In this document: one piece after another, positions 1 to 8,974 of the stretch
How positions within the stretch are numbered: position 1 is the first letter of the stretch
Layout: every line of letters begins with the position of its first letter
Assembly: GCF_902859855.1 (NCBI RefSeq)
Contig: NZ_CADIKH010000004.1
Span: forward strand, 248,001-312,000
DNA length: 64,000 nt
Source of the DNA: Paraburkholderia humisilvae
GTDB lineage: Bacteria; Pseudomonadota; Gammaproteobacteria; Burkholderiales; Burkholderiaceae
Direction: 5' to 3'
Program-made: the position numbers and the translations under genes
Notes under the pieces: generated by a model
Told to the model about the DNA's origin: nothing
The model's database searches: none
The model's input: the letters and a program-made list of their open reading frames with translations, nothing else

Positions 1-271
1 CCCCGCAACGGCGCAAACACACGCCCATGCGCGATCGGCGTGCGCGCGGCGCGCGGCGCAACTGCGCGCCCGCCGCGGTGCGACGCGTGCCAGCCCGAAG
101 CTCCATGGCATGTCCTTTGCGTTGCACCGCAGCGCGCGCCGCACGGCCAGCGGAACGAACCGCCGTAAGCCATCCGACGCCTTGCATCACCGGTTTGCGG
201 ATGCCTTCATCCACAGCTTCATCTCACGAATCACCCCAGCCCCTACTCTTTCCTTTCGCGCGGAGTCCATC
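1..271. other. Left edge, no gene assigned
   Basis: This is the left end of the window before glgA. Short open frames exist, but none gives a recognisable protein or has a convincing ribosome-binding site. It may hold the end of an upstream gene and the glgA leader. The only supported element is GGAG at 262-265, which serves glgA. Confidence 0.4.
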
Positions 272-1945
272 TTGACGTTGAACGTTCTTCTCGTCGCCTC
301 GGAGGCCATGCCACTCGCCAAAACCGGCGGCCTCGGCGATATGGTGAGCGGCTATGCGGCCGCCTTGCGCGAGGCGGGCGTCGATGTATCGATCCTGCTG
401 CCCGCCTATCCGTCGGCGCTCGAACGTGCGGCAGGCGTGACACCCGTGTGCCGGATCAGCGGCCTGCCGGGCGGCGATGCGCGCCTGTTGCGCGCGCACA
501 TGCCCGACTCCGGCGTGCCGGTGCTGCTGCTGCAGATGGAACATCTGTTCCGGCGCGAGCACCTGTATATGGACACGCACGGCCGCGACTATCTCGACAA
601 CACGGTGCGCTTCGCATCGCTCGCCGCGGCGGCCGCTCGCATTGCGCGCGGCGTGCGCGGCGTCAAACGGCCTGATATCGTGCACGCGCACGACTGGCAT
701 GCGGCACTCACGCCGCTGATGATGAAACTCGCTGGCGTGGCCGCGAAAAGCGTATTCACGATTCACAATCTCGCGTTCCAGGGCAATTGCCCGCTCGCAC
801 TCGGCAGCTGGCTTGGCGTGCCCGACGAACTGCTCGCACCGGCGCTCAGCGACGAGCGCAGCATCGAGTTCTACCACGCGTTGAGCCCGATGAAGGCCGG
901 CATCGTGCACGCCGATCGCGTCACCACGGTCAGCGAAACCTATGCGCGCGAAATTCTCACGTCGCGCTTCGGGCACCGGATGGAAGGCGTGTTGCAAGCG
1001 TGCTCGCACAAGCTGTCCGGCATCACGAATGGCATTGACGGCAACGCGTGGGACCCTGACACCGACCCGCACCTCGCGCGCAACTATTCGGCCACCGATG
1101 TGCGCGGCAAGCAGGCCTGCAAGCGCGATCTGCAGCAGCGTTTCGGCCTCGCGGTCGATCCGTTTGCGCCGCTCGTTGCGATCGGCAGCCGGCTCGCCGC
1201 GCAGAAACTCGCGGACGTGGTCGCCGCGGCGCTGCCGATGGCGCTTGCGCGGCATCCGCGGCTGCAGGTGACGATACTCGGCAAAGGCGACCTGCATCTC
1301 GAGCAGGCGGCACGCGCGCTGGCCGCAGTGTGGCCGCAGCGGGTCGGCGTACAGATCGGTTACGACGAAACGACTGCGCACAAGCTGCATGCCGGCGCGG
1401 ACATGCTGCTGCATGGCAGCCGCTTCGAGCCGTGCGGACTCACGCAAATGTATGCGATGCGCTATGGCACGATTCCGATCGCGTCGCGGGTCGGGGGCCT
1501 TGTCGATACGATCGTCGACTACGAACCGGCACGTTCGCCCGAGCTCGGCTTGCCCGAGGACGGCGCAACCGGCTTCCTGTTCGACGGCGAAACCACGAGC
1601 GACATCACCGCGGCATTGGACCGCGCACTCGAGGCGTTCGTGCGGCCGTCTTCGTGGCATGCGCTGCAACGCAATGCGATGCAGGCGGAGTTCGGGTGGG
1701 CGCGGCCGGCCGCTCGCTACCTTCAGCTTTATGCGGAACTCACCGATGCGCGGCCGGCACAGCGCGCTCTGGACCAAACGATCGAAGCGGCAAAAGCCAC
1801 GCAGGCGGCGAATGCGGGGCACGGCGTCGAGACGGTGGGACGGCGGGGCTCCACACGGCGTGCGTCGACGGCCACGCAAGGCACCGCATGGAACGGCAAT
1901 GCGTCCGCGCAAGCGGTGCTCGAGGACACCGCGCGCCGCGCATGA
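272..1945 (+). CDS. glgA: Glycogen synthase (ADP-glucose type, GT5)
   Basis: Transfers glucose from ADP-glucose to the growing alpha-1,4-glucan in the cytoplasm. The frame is open further upstream, but a TTG at 272 preceded by GGAG puts the KTGGL substrate-binding motif at residues 17-21, as in known GlgA proteins. Upstream residues look non-coding. Further support is the HAHDWHA segment near residue 140, the two-domain GT-B layout, and a C-terminal SRFEPCGLTQ motif carrying the family's catalytic glutamate. The product is 557 residues, longer than the usual roughly 480. The last 60 or so residues are a low-complexity Ala/Arg/Thr tail outside the fold. It converges on glgX with a 3-base gap. 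Confidence 0.93.
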   Translation: MTLNVLLVASEAMPLAKTGGLGDMVSGYAAALREAGVDVSILLPAYPSALERAAGVTPVCRISGLPGGDARLLRAHMPDSGVPVLLLQMEHLFRREHLYMDTHGRDYLDNTVRFASLAAAAARIARGVRGVKRPDIVHAHDWHAALTPLMMKLAGVAAKSVFTIHNLAFQGNCPLALGSWLGVPDELLAPALSDERSIEFYHALSPMKAGIVHADRVTTVSETYAREILTSRFGHRMEGVLQACSHKLSGITNGIDGNAWDPDTDPHLARNYSATDVRGKQACKRDLQQRFGLAVDPFAPLVAIGSRLAAQKLADVVAAALPMALARHPRLQVTILGKGDLHLEQAARALAAVWPQRVGVQIGYDETTAHKLHAGADMLLHGSRFEPCGLTQMYAMRYGTIPIASRVGGLVDTIVDYEPARSPELGLPEDGATGFLFDGETTSDITAALDRALEAFVRPSSWHALQRNAMQAEFGWARPAARYLQLYAELTDARPAQRALDQTIEAAKATQAANAGHGVETVGRRGSTRRASTATQGTAWNGNASAQAVLEDTARRA

Positions 1946-1948
1946 CGC

Positions 1949-4222
1949 CTATCCGGTGAGCCGCTCTTCGAGCCGGTCGAACACATGCTGCGTCTCGCCT
2001 TGCGCGTGCAGCGCGAACAGCAGCAGCGAGCGGCCCGTCACCTGATACACATCGCCTGAGCCGAACTCGGACAATTCGTCGCGCTCCGGCGCGTTCGTGT
2101 CGATCAGGCAGCTCCATGTGTCGCTGCCCGGCACCTCGGGCAGCGTGAAATCGACAACGTCGTGATACGCGTTGATCACCACGAGCAGCGTCGCGTCCGA
2201 TGCCGGCCGGCGAATACCGCTCGCCTGCGCGCGGCCGTCGATCACCAGCCCGAAGCAGCGCATCGCCGGATCGCTCCACTGCTCGTTGGCCAGTTCCACG
2301 CCCGCGGGGCTCAGCCATTTCACGTCCTTCACTTCCAGGTCCCGGTTGGCTTCACCATCGGGTTCGGCATGGGCGTCCTTGTCGGCCACCCCATTAGCAT
2401 TAGCCACCTCATCGACCTCCGGCAGCAGCGTCAGCACGCGCGTCTCGCCGGTCAGGAAGCGCCCGCGCCGCAGCACCGGCAACGCGTGACGCAGCGCCGT
2501 CAACTTGCGCACGAACGCGATCAGCGCACGGCCGCGTTCGTCGATGCCTTCCCAGTCGACCCAACTGATCTCGTCGTCCTGGCAGTACGCGTTGTTGTTG
2601 CCGTGCTGCGTGCGGCCGAACTCGTCGCCGGCGAGCATCATCGGCGTGCCTTGTGAGAACAGCAGCGTCGCGAGCATATTGCGCTTCTGCCGTTCGCGCA
2701 GCACGTTCACTTCGGGGTCGTCGGTCGGCCCTTCAACACCGCAGTTCCACGAACGGTTATGGCCGTGGCCATCGTTGTTGTTCTCGCCGTTCGCTTCGTT
2801 ATGGCGATCGTTGTACGACACGAGGTCCTGCAGCGTAAAGCCGTCGTGCGCGGTGACGAAATTCACGCTCGCCCATGGCCGCCTGCCGCGCCGGTTGAAG
2901 AAATCGCCCGATGCGGTCAGCCGCGTCGCGAGATCCGCCGCGTAGCCTTCGTCGCCTTTCCAGAACGAGCGCACCGTATCGCGGAAGCGGTCGTTCCACT
3001 CGGCCCAGCCTGGCGGGAAGCCGCCGACCTGATAGCCGCCCGGCCCGCAATCCCATGGCTCGGCAATCAGCTTTGCGCTCGCCAGCACCGGGTCCTGCCG
3101 GCAACTGTCGAGAAAGCCGCCGCCTTCGTCGAAACCGTACGGCTCGCGGCCCAGAATGGTCGCGAGATCGAACCGGAAGCCGTCGACGTTCATCTCGGTC
3201 ATCCAGTAGCGCAAGCTGTCGGTCACCATTTGCAGCACGCGCGGATGCGACAGGTTCAATGTGTTGCCGGTGCCGGTGTCGTTGATGTAATAGCGGTTCT
3301 GCTCCGGCATCAAACGGTAGTACGAAGCGTTATCGATGCCGCGAAACGACAGCGTGGGCCCGCGCTCGTTGCCTTCGGCGGTGTGGTTATAGACCACGTC
3401 GAGAATCACTTCGAGCCCGACGTCGTGCAGCCGGTCCACCATTTCCTTGAACTCGGCGACCACGCCCGGGCCGCGCGCGAAATAACGCGGATCGGCGGCA
3501 AAAAAGCCGATCGTGCTGTAGCCCCAGTAGTTCGTCAGGCCTTTGTCGAGCAGATAGCTGTCGTTGACGAACGCGTGGATCGGCATCAGTTCGAGCGACG
3601 TCACACCCAGGCGCCGGATGTGATCGATGACCGCTTTCTGCGCCAGACCGTCGAACGTGCCGCGCATTTTCACGGGTACGCCCGGGTGCCGCTTCGTATA
3701 ACCGCGCACATGCGTCTCATAGACGATCGTGCGCTCCCACGGCACGCGAATGCGCGTCGGGTGAGTCCAGTTGAAAGTCTGATCGACCACCTCGCACTTC
3801 GGCATGTACGCGGCGCTGTCACGCTTGTCAAACGTGAGATCCGGATTGTCGCCTTTCGCGTTGAGCGTGTAACCGAACAGCGCCGGGTGCCAGCGCAGCG
3901 CGCCGACGTGCGCCTTCGCATACGGATCGAGCAGCAGCTTGTGCGGGTTGAAGCGGTGCCCCGCTTCGGGCTCGTAAGGTCCATGCACGCGATAGCCGTA
4001 GACGGTGCCCGCGGGCAGACCCGCGACATGCACGTGCCACACTTCATCGGTGTATTCCGGCAGTTCGATGCGCTCCACTTCGCGCTTGCCTCTCGTGTCG
4101 AACAGACACAGTTCCACTTTGGTCGCATGGGCGGAAAAGAGCGCGAAGTTCACGCCCTTGCCGTCCCATGTGGCGCCAAGCGGAAACGGCAAGCCTTCGG
4201 AAATGCGTCGGTCGTATGGCAT
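1949..4222 (-). CDS. glgX: Glycogen debranching enzyme GlgX (GH13)
   Basis: Hydrolyses alpha-1,6 branches of phosphorylase-trimmed glycogen in the cytoplasm. The 757-residue protein begins with the CBM48-like domain (LPFPLGATWDGKGVNFALFS). It then has all GH13 regions: DVVYNHT, the catalytic aspartate in GFRFDLA, the glutamate in IAEPWD, and TAHDGFT with the transition-state aspartate. The GlgX signatures NGENNNDGHGHNRSWNCG and GDEFGRTQHGNNNAYCQDD are present. A low-complexity acidic insert (alternating Asn, Ala, Asp and Glu) lies near residues 595-620, before the C-terminal beta domain; this is unusual. With glgA it belongs to a glycogen cluster that probably continues left of the window. 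Confidence 0.95.
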   Translation of the reverse strand: MPYDRRISEGLPFPLGATWDGKGVNFALFSAHATKVELCLFDTRGKREVERIELPEYTDEVWHVHVAGLPAGTVYGYRVHGPYEPEAGHRFNPHKLLLDPYAKAHVGALRWHPALFGYTLNAKGDNPDLTFDKRDSAAYMPKCEVVDQTFNWTHPTRIRVPWERTIVYETHVRGYTKRHPGVPVKMRGTFDGLAQKAVIDHIRRLGVTSLELMPIHAFVNDSYLLDKGLTNYWGYSTIGFFAADPRYFARGPGVVAEFKEMVDRLHDVGLEVILDVVYNHTAEGNERGPTLSFRGIDNASYYRLMPEQNRYYINDTGTGNTLNLSHPRVLQMVTDSLRYWMTEMNVDGFRFDLATILGREPYGFDEGGGFLDSCRQDPVLASAKLIAEPWDCGPGGYQVGGFPPGWAEWNDRFRDTVRSFWKGDEGYAADLATRLTASGDFFNRRGRRPWASVNFVTAHDGFTLQDLVSYNDRHNEANGENNNDGHGHNRSWNCGVEGPTDDPEVNVLRERQKRNMLATLLFSQGTPMMLAGDEFGRTQHGNNNAYCQDDEISWVDWEGIDERGRALIAFVRKLTALRHALPVLRRGRFLTGETRVLTLLPEVDEVANANGVADKDAHAEPDGEANRDLEVKDVKWLSPAGVELANEQWSDPAMRCFGLVIDGRAQASGIRRPASDATLLVVINAYHDVVDFTLPEVPGSDTWSCLIDTNAPERDELSEFGSGDVYQVTGRSLLLFALHAQGETQHVFDRLEERLTG

Positions 4223-4778
4223 GGACAGCCTTCGTTGACAAAATGCGTTGAGGTACGCGCGATATCACGCGCGGAACAAACGAGTGAGGGATGCGGGCGA
4301 TCGATGTGCCGAACCGATATGCCGAACCGCGGTGGGCGCAGCAAACCGCGTGCCCGGCGCTACGCGCGCAACGCCGCATGCGGCATTGCGCAAACAGCCA
4401 AATCAGCGGATGAAATCGCACCGCGCGGCGCGTTTCGCGTCCCCTCTGACGGTGAATCCGTCAACAACCGTTGTTGCCCGGACTTACAAACAAAGATAGA
4501 TTTTGCGCGCTTGCCGTACGCATTTCAGTGCGCGCACGCATGGACGGGATCGCGCAGACAGCGTGTTCAACGCAGACGCGCGTGTCGCGCGACGTTCACG
4601 TGATGGTCACGCAGGCCCTTGCAGCAGGCGTGAGCCGCCGCGGGCGCCGTTGCACGGCCTGTCGTGCAGGAAGCGGGGCAGGAGCCGGTCGGAGACCGAT
4701 GGCACGCGTCATGCGTGCGGCCACTATGTTTAGGTTGCCTCAATCGCCGCATCACTCCATGCACATAATCGTAGACCG
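4223..4778. other. Intergenic region between glgX and the response regulator
   Basis: The two flanking genes diverge from this 556-base stretch, so it should hold both promoters. No hexamer pair with good spacing was found. TTGCCT at 4735-4740 and CATAAT at 4764-4769 are 23 bases apart, too far for sigma-70. No credible small gene or RNA was recognised. Confidence 0.4.
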
Positions 4779-5198
4779 ATGATGGCCACAGCACTTTCGG
4801 ACACCCGCCTACCAACTATTCTCCTCATCGACGACGAACAGGATTTGCTTTCTGCGTGGGCTCTTCTGCTGGAACTGGAAGGATTTCACGTCGTCACCGC
4901 GATCGAGGCGCGCGCAGGCGTCGAACTCGCGCATCGCCTGCACCCGGCGCTGGTGATCACCGATCTGATGATGCCGGAGATGGATGGTATCGAAGTATGT
5001 CTCGCGATCAAGGCCGATCCGTCGCTCGACGATGTGCCGGTTATCTTGTGGAGCGCGTCGCCGGACATCCCGGCCAATATCCGGTGCGAATGCACGCTGC
5101 ACAAGCCGGTCGCGCGCGAGACGCTGCTCGCGAGCGTGGAGACACTGTTGCATACGGCTTTCGATGCGCGGCAGCGCGGCGTGCCAATGCACCGATAG
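4779..5198 (+). CDS. Single-domain response regulator (CheY-like receiver)
   Basis: A 139-residue receiver domain without an output domain. The acidic pair is in LIDDEQD (residues 18-19). The phospho-acceptor is Asp62 in VITDLMMPEMDG, and the conserved lysine is in LHKPVA near residue 109. It probably acts by protein-protein contact in a phosphorelay. No kinase is adjacent. Two ATG codons in a row (4779 and 4782) could start it and neither has a strong ribosome-binding site. It converges on the gene at 5209 with a 10-base gap. Confidence 0.85.
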   Translation: MMATALSDTRLPTILLIDDEQDLLSAWALLLELEGFHVVTAIEARAGVELAHRLHPALVITDLMMPEMDGIEVCLAIKADPSLDDVPVILWSASPDIPANIRCECTLHKPVARETLLASVETLLHTAFDARQRGVPMHR

Positions 5199-5208
5199 CG
5201 TCGCTCGC

Positions 5209-6723
5209 CTAATGCGGCTGCGCGGGCATCGGCAGCACGAAAACGGGCGGCGGATCGCGAACGCGGTTCGAATATTCGTCGCTGCGCATGTAAGCCTCGA
5301 TGGCCGCTTCCGGGCTGCGCGTGACAATCGATAGATTATCGGCCGACATCGTGCCGCCCCATTGCTGAATGAACAATCTTTCGCGATTCGACAGCGAAGC
5401 CAGAAGTTCCGGCCGAATGTCCGTGATATCGGCGCGTCGGACCGCGTTCCAGTCTCGTTGGATACGCTCGAACAGGGCGCGAAGTTCGATCACCTCTGTG
5501 CGTGGCACATCATGCTCCCGGGCCAGTTCAGACGGCGTCGACTCCGGAAAAAGAAGAAAATCGTCGATCAGTGCGCTGCGCGCATCTCCAAACCGCGTTT
5601 CCCTATCCCGCTGCAGTTGATGCTCGCGAGCCAATGCGGCCACGGTATTCAGGCCGGCTGCGCATGAATCGGCGATCGCGTGATACGACATCGTCGGATT
5701 GGCCCGCAGCCTTCGAATGATTCGCTCCCGCCTGTCGGGTTCGAGGATCCGGCCACGCCGGTTGCCCGTCAGGCGCTCGCCTTCTCGTCCGGTGCGCGGC
5801 GGCGCTGAACCCGATCCTTCGTGCGACGTCGACGCTTGCGCCTCGTCGCGGTGTCTGTCGCTTTGCAGATACGCGCGGATCTTCGATAACGGCCATTGCA
5901 TCATCCCGGCAAAGTTCGCGGCCGACATCTTGTGGGCCCATCGGCCGACGAATGCCTGTTCCCTTGGGGTGAGCGGACTGCTCGTCGCGGCTGCCGCCGG
6001 TGCTTCGCGGGAGACGGCATGCGACCATGCGTGCCGCACCGCGTCAACGTCCGCGGCGACTTTTTCGACGATCTCCCAAGGTACATGCATGTTGGCAACG
6101 AGTTCGTCAGTGGTCGCGCGCGCGTGCGTCAGGATGTAGCGCGCAGTGCGCCGCTCGATTGAATGCGGGTCATCTCTTTGTATCAATCGGCCGGGCAGTG
6201 CACCACTTCGGTCCGTTGCGCGGACACTGGACGCGCGCCCGGTGTCCGGCGCGCGAGCGTCGTCATCGGCTTTCCATTCGCCACTTGCATCGCGCGTCAC
6301 CGCGCTCCCCATCCGCGACCGATCGTCCGGCACGGCGAGCCGCACGGTCTCGCGCGCCTGGTTTCGCGCGACGGCATACGCGCGGCCCCCGTGCAAAATG
6401 AATGTCTGCCCGCTGTCCAGGTCCCTGAGCACGCCGGTGGTGTCGGTCGACGCGTATTCGCGCGGGACCCGCGTCAGTGCGTAGTCATCCCGCCAGGCCG
6501 ACGCACGCGAAATGGCGGGGCGGGTGGCCGACGCAAGCGTCGATGGAGCGGGCGCGCGGACGGGAGGAAGGTTCGCTGCGGCCGGCGTTCGCGATTCAGC
6601 CTGCTGGTGCGTGGTGTCTCGTGCCGTTCCCGTCTGCGTTGCCGGCGGCTCGGCATGAGCTGGCGAAACACCAGGTTCCTGCGGCGGGACCGGTGATGTG
6701 AGATGCGTCGTGCGGAAAGGCAC
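5209..6723 (-). CDS. Repeat protein with helix-turn-helix-like modules, unknown function (short paralogue)
   Basis: No known function recognised. The 504-residue product starts with about 75 disordered residues rich in Pro, Ala and Thr. Next comes a compact module (80-158, containing VPREYAST and RDLDSGQTFILHGGRAYAVA) shared with the neighbour. Two kinds of short helical unit follow. Unit A (about 188-235, 330-372 and 383-430) looks like a homeodomain-type HTH. Unit B (about 249-290 and 441-484) follows LTxREQxFxxxWxxxMSxxN...IxAYxxSD. Start is a GTG with AAGGAG seven bases upstream; an ATG four bases earlier is out of frame. It lies 90 bases after its longer paralogue and is probably co-transcribed. 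DNA binding is inferred from fold appearance only. Confidence 0.75.
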   Translation of the reverse strand: MPFRTTHLTSPVPPQEPGVSPAHAEPPATQTGTARDTTHQQAESRTPAAANLPPVRAPAPSTLASATRPAISRASAWRDDYALTRVPREYASTDTTGVLRDLDSGQTFILHGGRAYAVARNQARETVRLAVPDDRSRMGSAVTRDASGEWKADDDARAPDTGRASSVRATDRSGALPGRLIQRDDPHSIERRTARYILTHARATTDELVANMHVPWEIVEKVAADVDAVRHAWSHAVSREAPAAAATSSPLTPREQAFVGRWAHKMSAANFAGMMQWPLSKIRAYLQSDRHRDEAQASTSHEGSGSAPPRTGREGERLTGNRRGRILEPDRRERIIRRLRANPTMSYHAIADSCAAGLNTVAALAREHQLQRDRETRFGDARSALIDDFLLFPESTPSELAREHDVPRTEVIELRALFERIQRDWNAVRRADITDIRPELLASLSNRERLFIQQWGGTMSADNLSIVTRSPEAAIEAYMRSDEYSNRVRDPPPVFVLPMPAQPH

Positions 6724-6813
6724 TCATGTTCTCCTTGGGTCGTACACGCAAGTGCGTGAATGATGTCGCGTAGCGCGTCTGCGTCTACCTGATGCGCACG
6801 CGCGCCGCGTGAC

Positions 6814-8859
6814 TCAGTGCGGCGCGCCGCCCGCGCGCGGCGGCGGTGCTGCAGGTGCGCTACCCGATGCTGGCGAGGACGACCGCACATGCGCATCGAT
6901 CACCGATTCGGGCAAGGTAACGAGGATCGAGAGAACGTGTAAAGACAGCCGGCCTGCCCATCGCGCGACGAAGCGCCTCGTCACATGGCCGTACTCGACT
7001 CGCGGCAGAGCCCGGCCACCAGCGATGTCGGCATTGCGCGCGTGGAGCCACTCGCCGAGCGCAACGCGAACGCGCGACGAATCCGGTGCGAGCGAATCCG
7101 CGGGCGGCTGAGGCGCGGAAGGTTGACTTCCGTGGACGAACGCGTCAATCACGTCCTTGGGCACTTGCATCATCGTGGCAAGACTTGCTGTCGAGAATTC
7201 GCTGTGCCACTTCGAAATGTATTGCTTTTCGCGCTCGGTAAGCGGCGTCACGATCACGGACGGCCTGATCTGCAAGCCACATCGAACTTCACGCCACGCC
7301 CGCAGCGCCGACTGCACATTCGAAGTCGTCCGGTTGACTTGATCGGGCGTGACATCCAACGCGCGTGCAACATCGGCCACGTTTCGCCTCGGAAATCGCA
7401 GCAGAAATTCCGCGACGCGATCGATAGCCGGGATTACCTGCCCGTCAGTGCCAGCCGGCCGTGCCGACGACCCGCGTCGCGCGGCGAAACCGGACGCGAA
7501 CCACCGGTAGTCGTCCGAATGTCGATATGCGTCGATCGATGCTTCGGACCGGTTCATCGCGGCGGACAGGTTACCGACCGACATCCTTTCTCCGCATTGC
7601 CGAATGAACCGCTTCGCGGCATCCGTCAGTGTCGCCTGAAGCTCCGGTCGACTCTCCGCGATATCGGCGCGCCGGCTTTGGTCCCAGTCCCGACGAATGA
7701 TGGCGAGTTCCTGTTGAAGCGAACCCACCAGGCTGGATGGCTCTTTGTATTTAGCGGCGAGCCCGCCTCGCTCTGCATCCGGAGATCGAATGAATTCGCC
7801 GATAAGGGCCGTTCTGGCGGCAGAACTCAATCCGTCGGGTCGCTCGAGATCGTTGGCCCGGGCGAGCTCGGCCACGCGCGCCCTGGCGATCCTGTTACGC
7901 TTCGCGATCTCCCTGTAGGTCATCTCACGATCGGCACGCAGCAGTCCGAAAACCCGCTTCTGCACGGCCGTAGTAAGACCCTTGATCGACCGCATGGCTG
8001 CCGCGGATGAGGTGCTGACACTCGACGTTCCTGTCGAAGTCCCCGCCCCCGCCGTGCCGATCGTTGCGGCTGCGGGCGCCACTTCGACGCCGCGCAGGCA
8101 GGCGTCGATTCTCGAACGGGGCAGTCCTGTCAGCTCCGCAAACTGACTGGCCGAAAGCGCACGGCCCCATCTGCCCATGAAGGCCTGTTCCCTGGGCGTG
8201 AGCGGCACTTCCGACGCGGTGGCTGCTGGAACATCGGTGACAGCGATAGCGGACCACGCGCGCCGCGCGGCATCGACGTCGGATGTCATGCTTTCAACGT
8301 CTTGCACCTGCGCGTCGCTGCGCGCCGATGGACCGGCGCGCTGGCTGGCTTGTGCGATCGAGGTGCGCGCGGGCGCAGATGGACTTCCGGGCAGGCGTAC
8401 GTCGTCGTGTATCACCCATTCACAGTTCACGTTACGCCGTATCGCCTGACCGAGCTGCGAGGGATCGCCGGGAAACGCTAACCGCCATGTGCCCCGCGGA
8501 TCACGTGCGACCGCGTACGCGCGGGCATCATGGAAAATCAACACTTGCCCGCTATCGACGTCCCGAAATAGGCCCGGCGTACCCGTCGAGACATACTCCC
8601 GCGGGAGCTGCGCCAGCGCATACCGATCCGGCCAGCCGGCGGCGCGGCCCGCGCTTGCCGGACGCGCACGCGTCTCCCGTTGCGCCGGCGCGGATACTCG
8701 CGCCGCGAGCCCGGTCTGCCCTGGCGACAGCGGTTCGCCGGGCCGCAGCGCTTGAGCAGTTCGTCGGCCATTGTCTTGCGATGGCGGCTCGCCGTGAACT
8801 TCCGTCGGACGGGTGGGCGGCGGAGTTGTATGCGTGGTGGTGACAGGTATTCGCGGCAA
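6814..8859 (-). CDS. Repeat protein with helix-turn-helix-like modules, unknown function (long paralogue)
   Basis: A paralogue of the next gene downstream, 681 residues. The head (1-75) is disordered and Pro/Ala/Thr rich. Residues 79-157 form the shared module (LPREYVST, RDVDSGQVLIFHDARAYAVA). B units occur at about 219-257, 410-452, 538-579 and 624-661. A units occur at about 296-338, 345-396 and 478-525. Against the short paralogue it has lost most of the first A unit, keeping only its second half near 187-202, and has gained at least one further A-B pair. The tail is again low complexity. Start is TTG preceded by GGGAGAGGG. No catalytic motif, signal peptide or membrane segment is visible. 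A nucleic-acid-binding or secreted effector role are both guesses. Confidence 0.75.
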   Translation of the reverse strand: MPRIPVTTTHTTPPPTRPTEVHGEPPSQDNGRRTAQALRPGEPLSPGQTGLAARVSAPAQRETRARPASAGRAAGWPDRYALAQLPREYVSTGTPGLFRDVDSGQVLIFHDARAYAVARDPRGTWRLAFPGDPSQLGQAIRRNVNCEWVIHDDVRLPGSPSAPARTSIAQASQRAGPSARSDAQVQDVESMTSDVDAARRAWSAIAVTDVPAATASEVPLTPREQAFMGRWGRALSASQFAELTGLPRSRIDACLRGVEVAPAAATIGTAGAGTSTGTSSVSTSSAAAMRSIKGLTTAVQKRVFGLLRADREMTYREIAKRNRIARARVAELARANDLERPDGLSSAARTALIGEFIRSPDAERGGLAAKYKEPSSLVGSLQQELAIIRRDWDQSRRADIAESRPELQATLTDAAKRFIRQCGERMSVGNLSAAMNRSEASIDAYRHSDDYRWFASGFAARRGSSARPAGTDGQVIPAIDRVAEFLLRFPRRNVADVARALDVTPDQVNRTTSNVQSALRAWREVRCGLQIRPSVIVTPLTEREKQYISKWHSEFSTASLATMMQVPKDVIDAFVHGSQPSAPQPPADSLAPDSSRVRVALGEWLHARNADIAGGRALPRVEYGHVTRRFVARWAGRLSLHVLSILVTLPESVIDAHVRSSSPASGSAPAAPPPRAGGAPH

Positions 8860-8974
8860 GACCCTCTCCCGGTTTTCGCCAGCCTGACAAGCTGCGTATC
8901 GATCACCGTCATGCTACGAAAACCGCCGCGCGATACGGCAATATCCGCCCACCTACGTCACCGTCACGGTGTCG

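Noticed and set aside
224..1912. Long minus-strand open frame opposite glgA
   Set aside because: It mirrors glgA codon structure in GC-rich DNA, gives an Arg/His-rich protein with no recognisable domain and has no ribosome-binding site.
2759..4603. Long plus-strand open frame opposite glgX
   Set aside because: Translated product is Arg/Val/His rich without a domain and runs out of the gene into the intergenic region; a shadow of glgX.
6985..8010. Plus-strand open frame opposite the long repeat protein
   Set aside because: Low-complexity basic product without motifs. The minus-strand frame has a conserved paralogue next door, which settles the coding strand.
8860..8974. Hrp-type box upstream of the repeat-protein pair
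   Set aside because: One CGAA at 8917 was found but no partner 16 bases away, so T3SS control is not supported.
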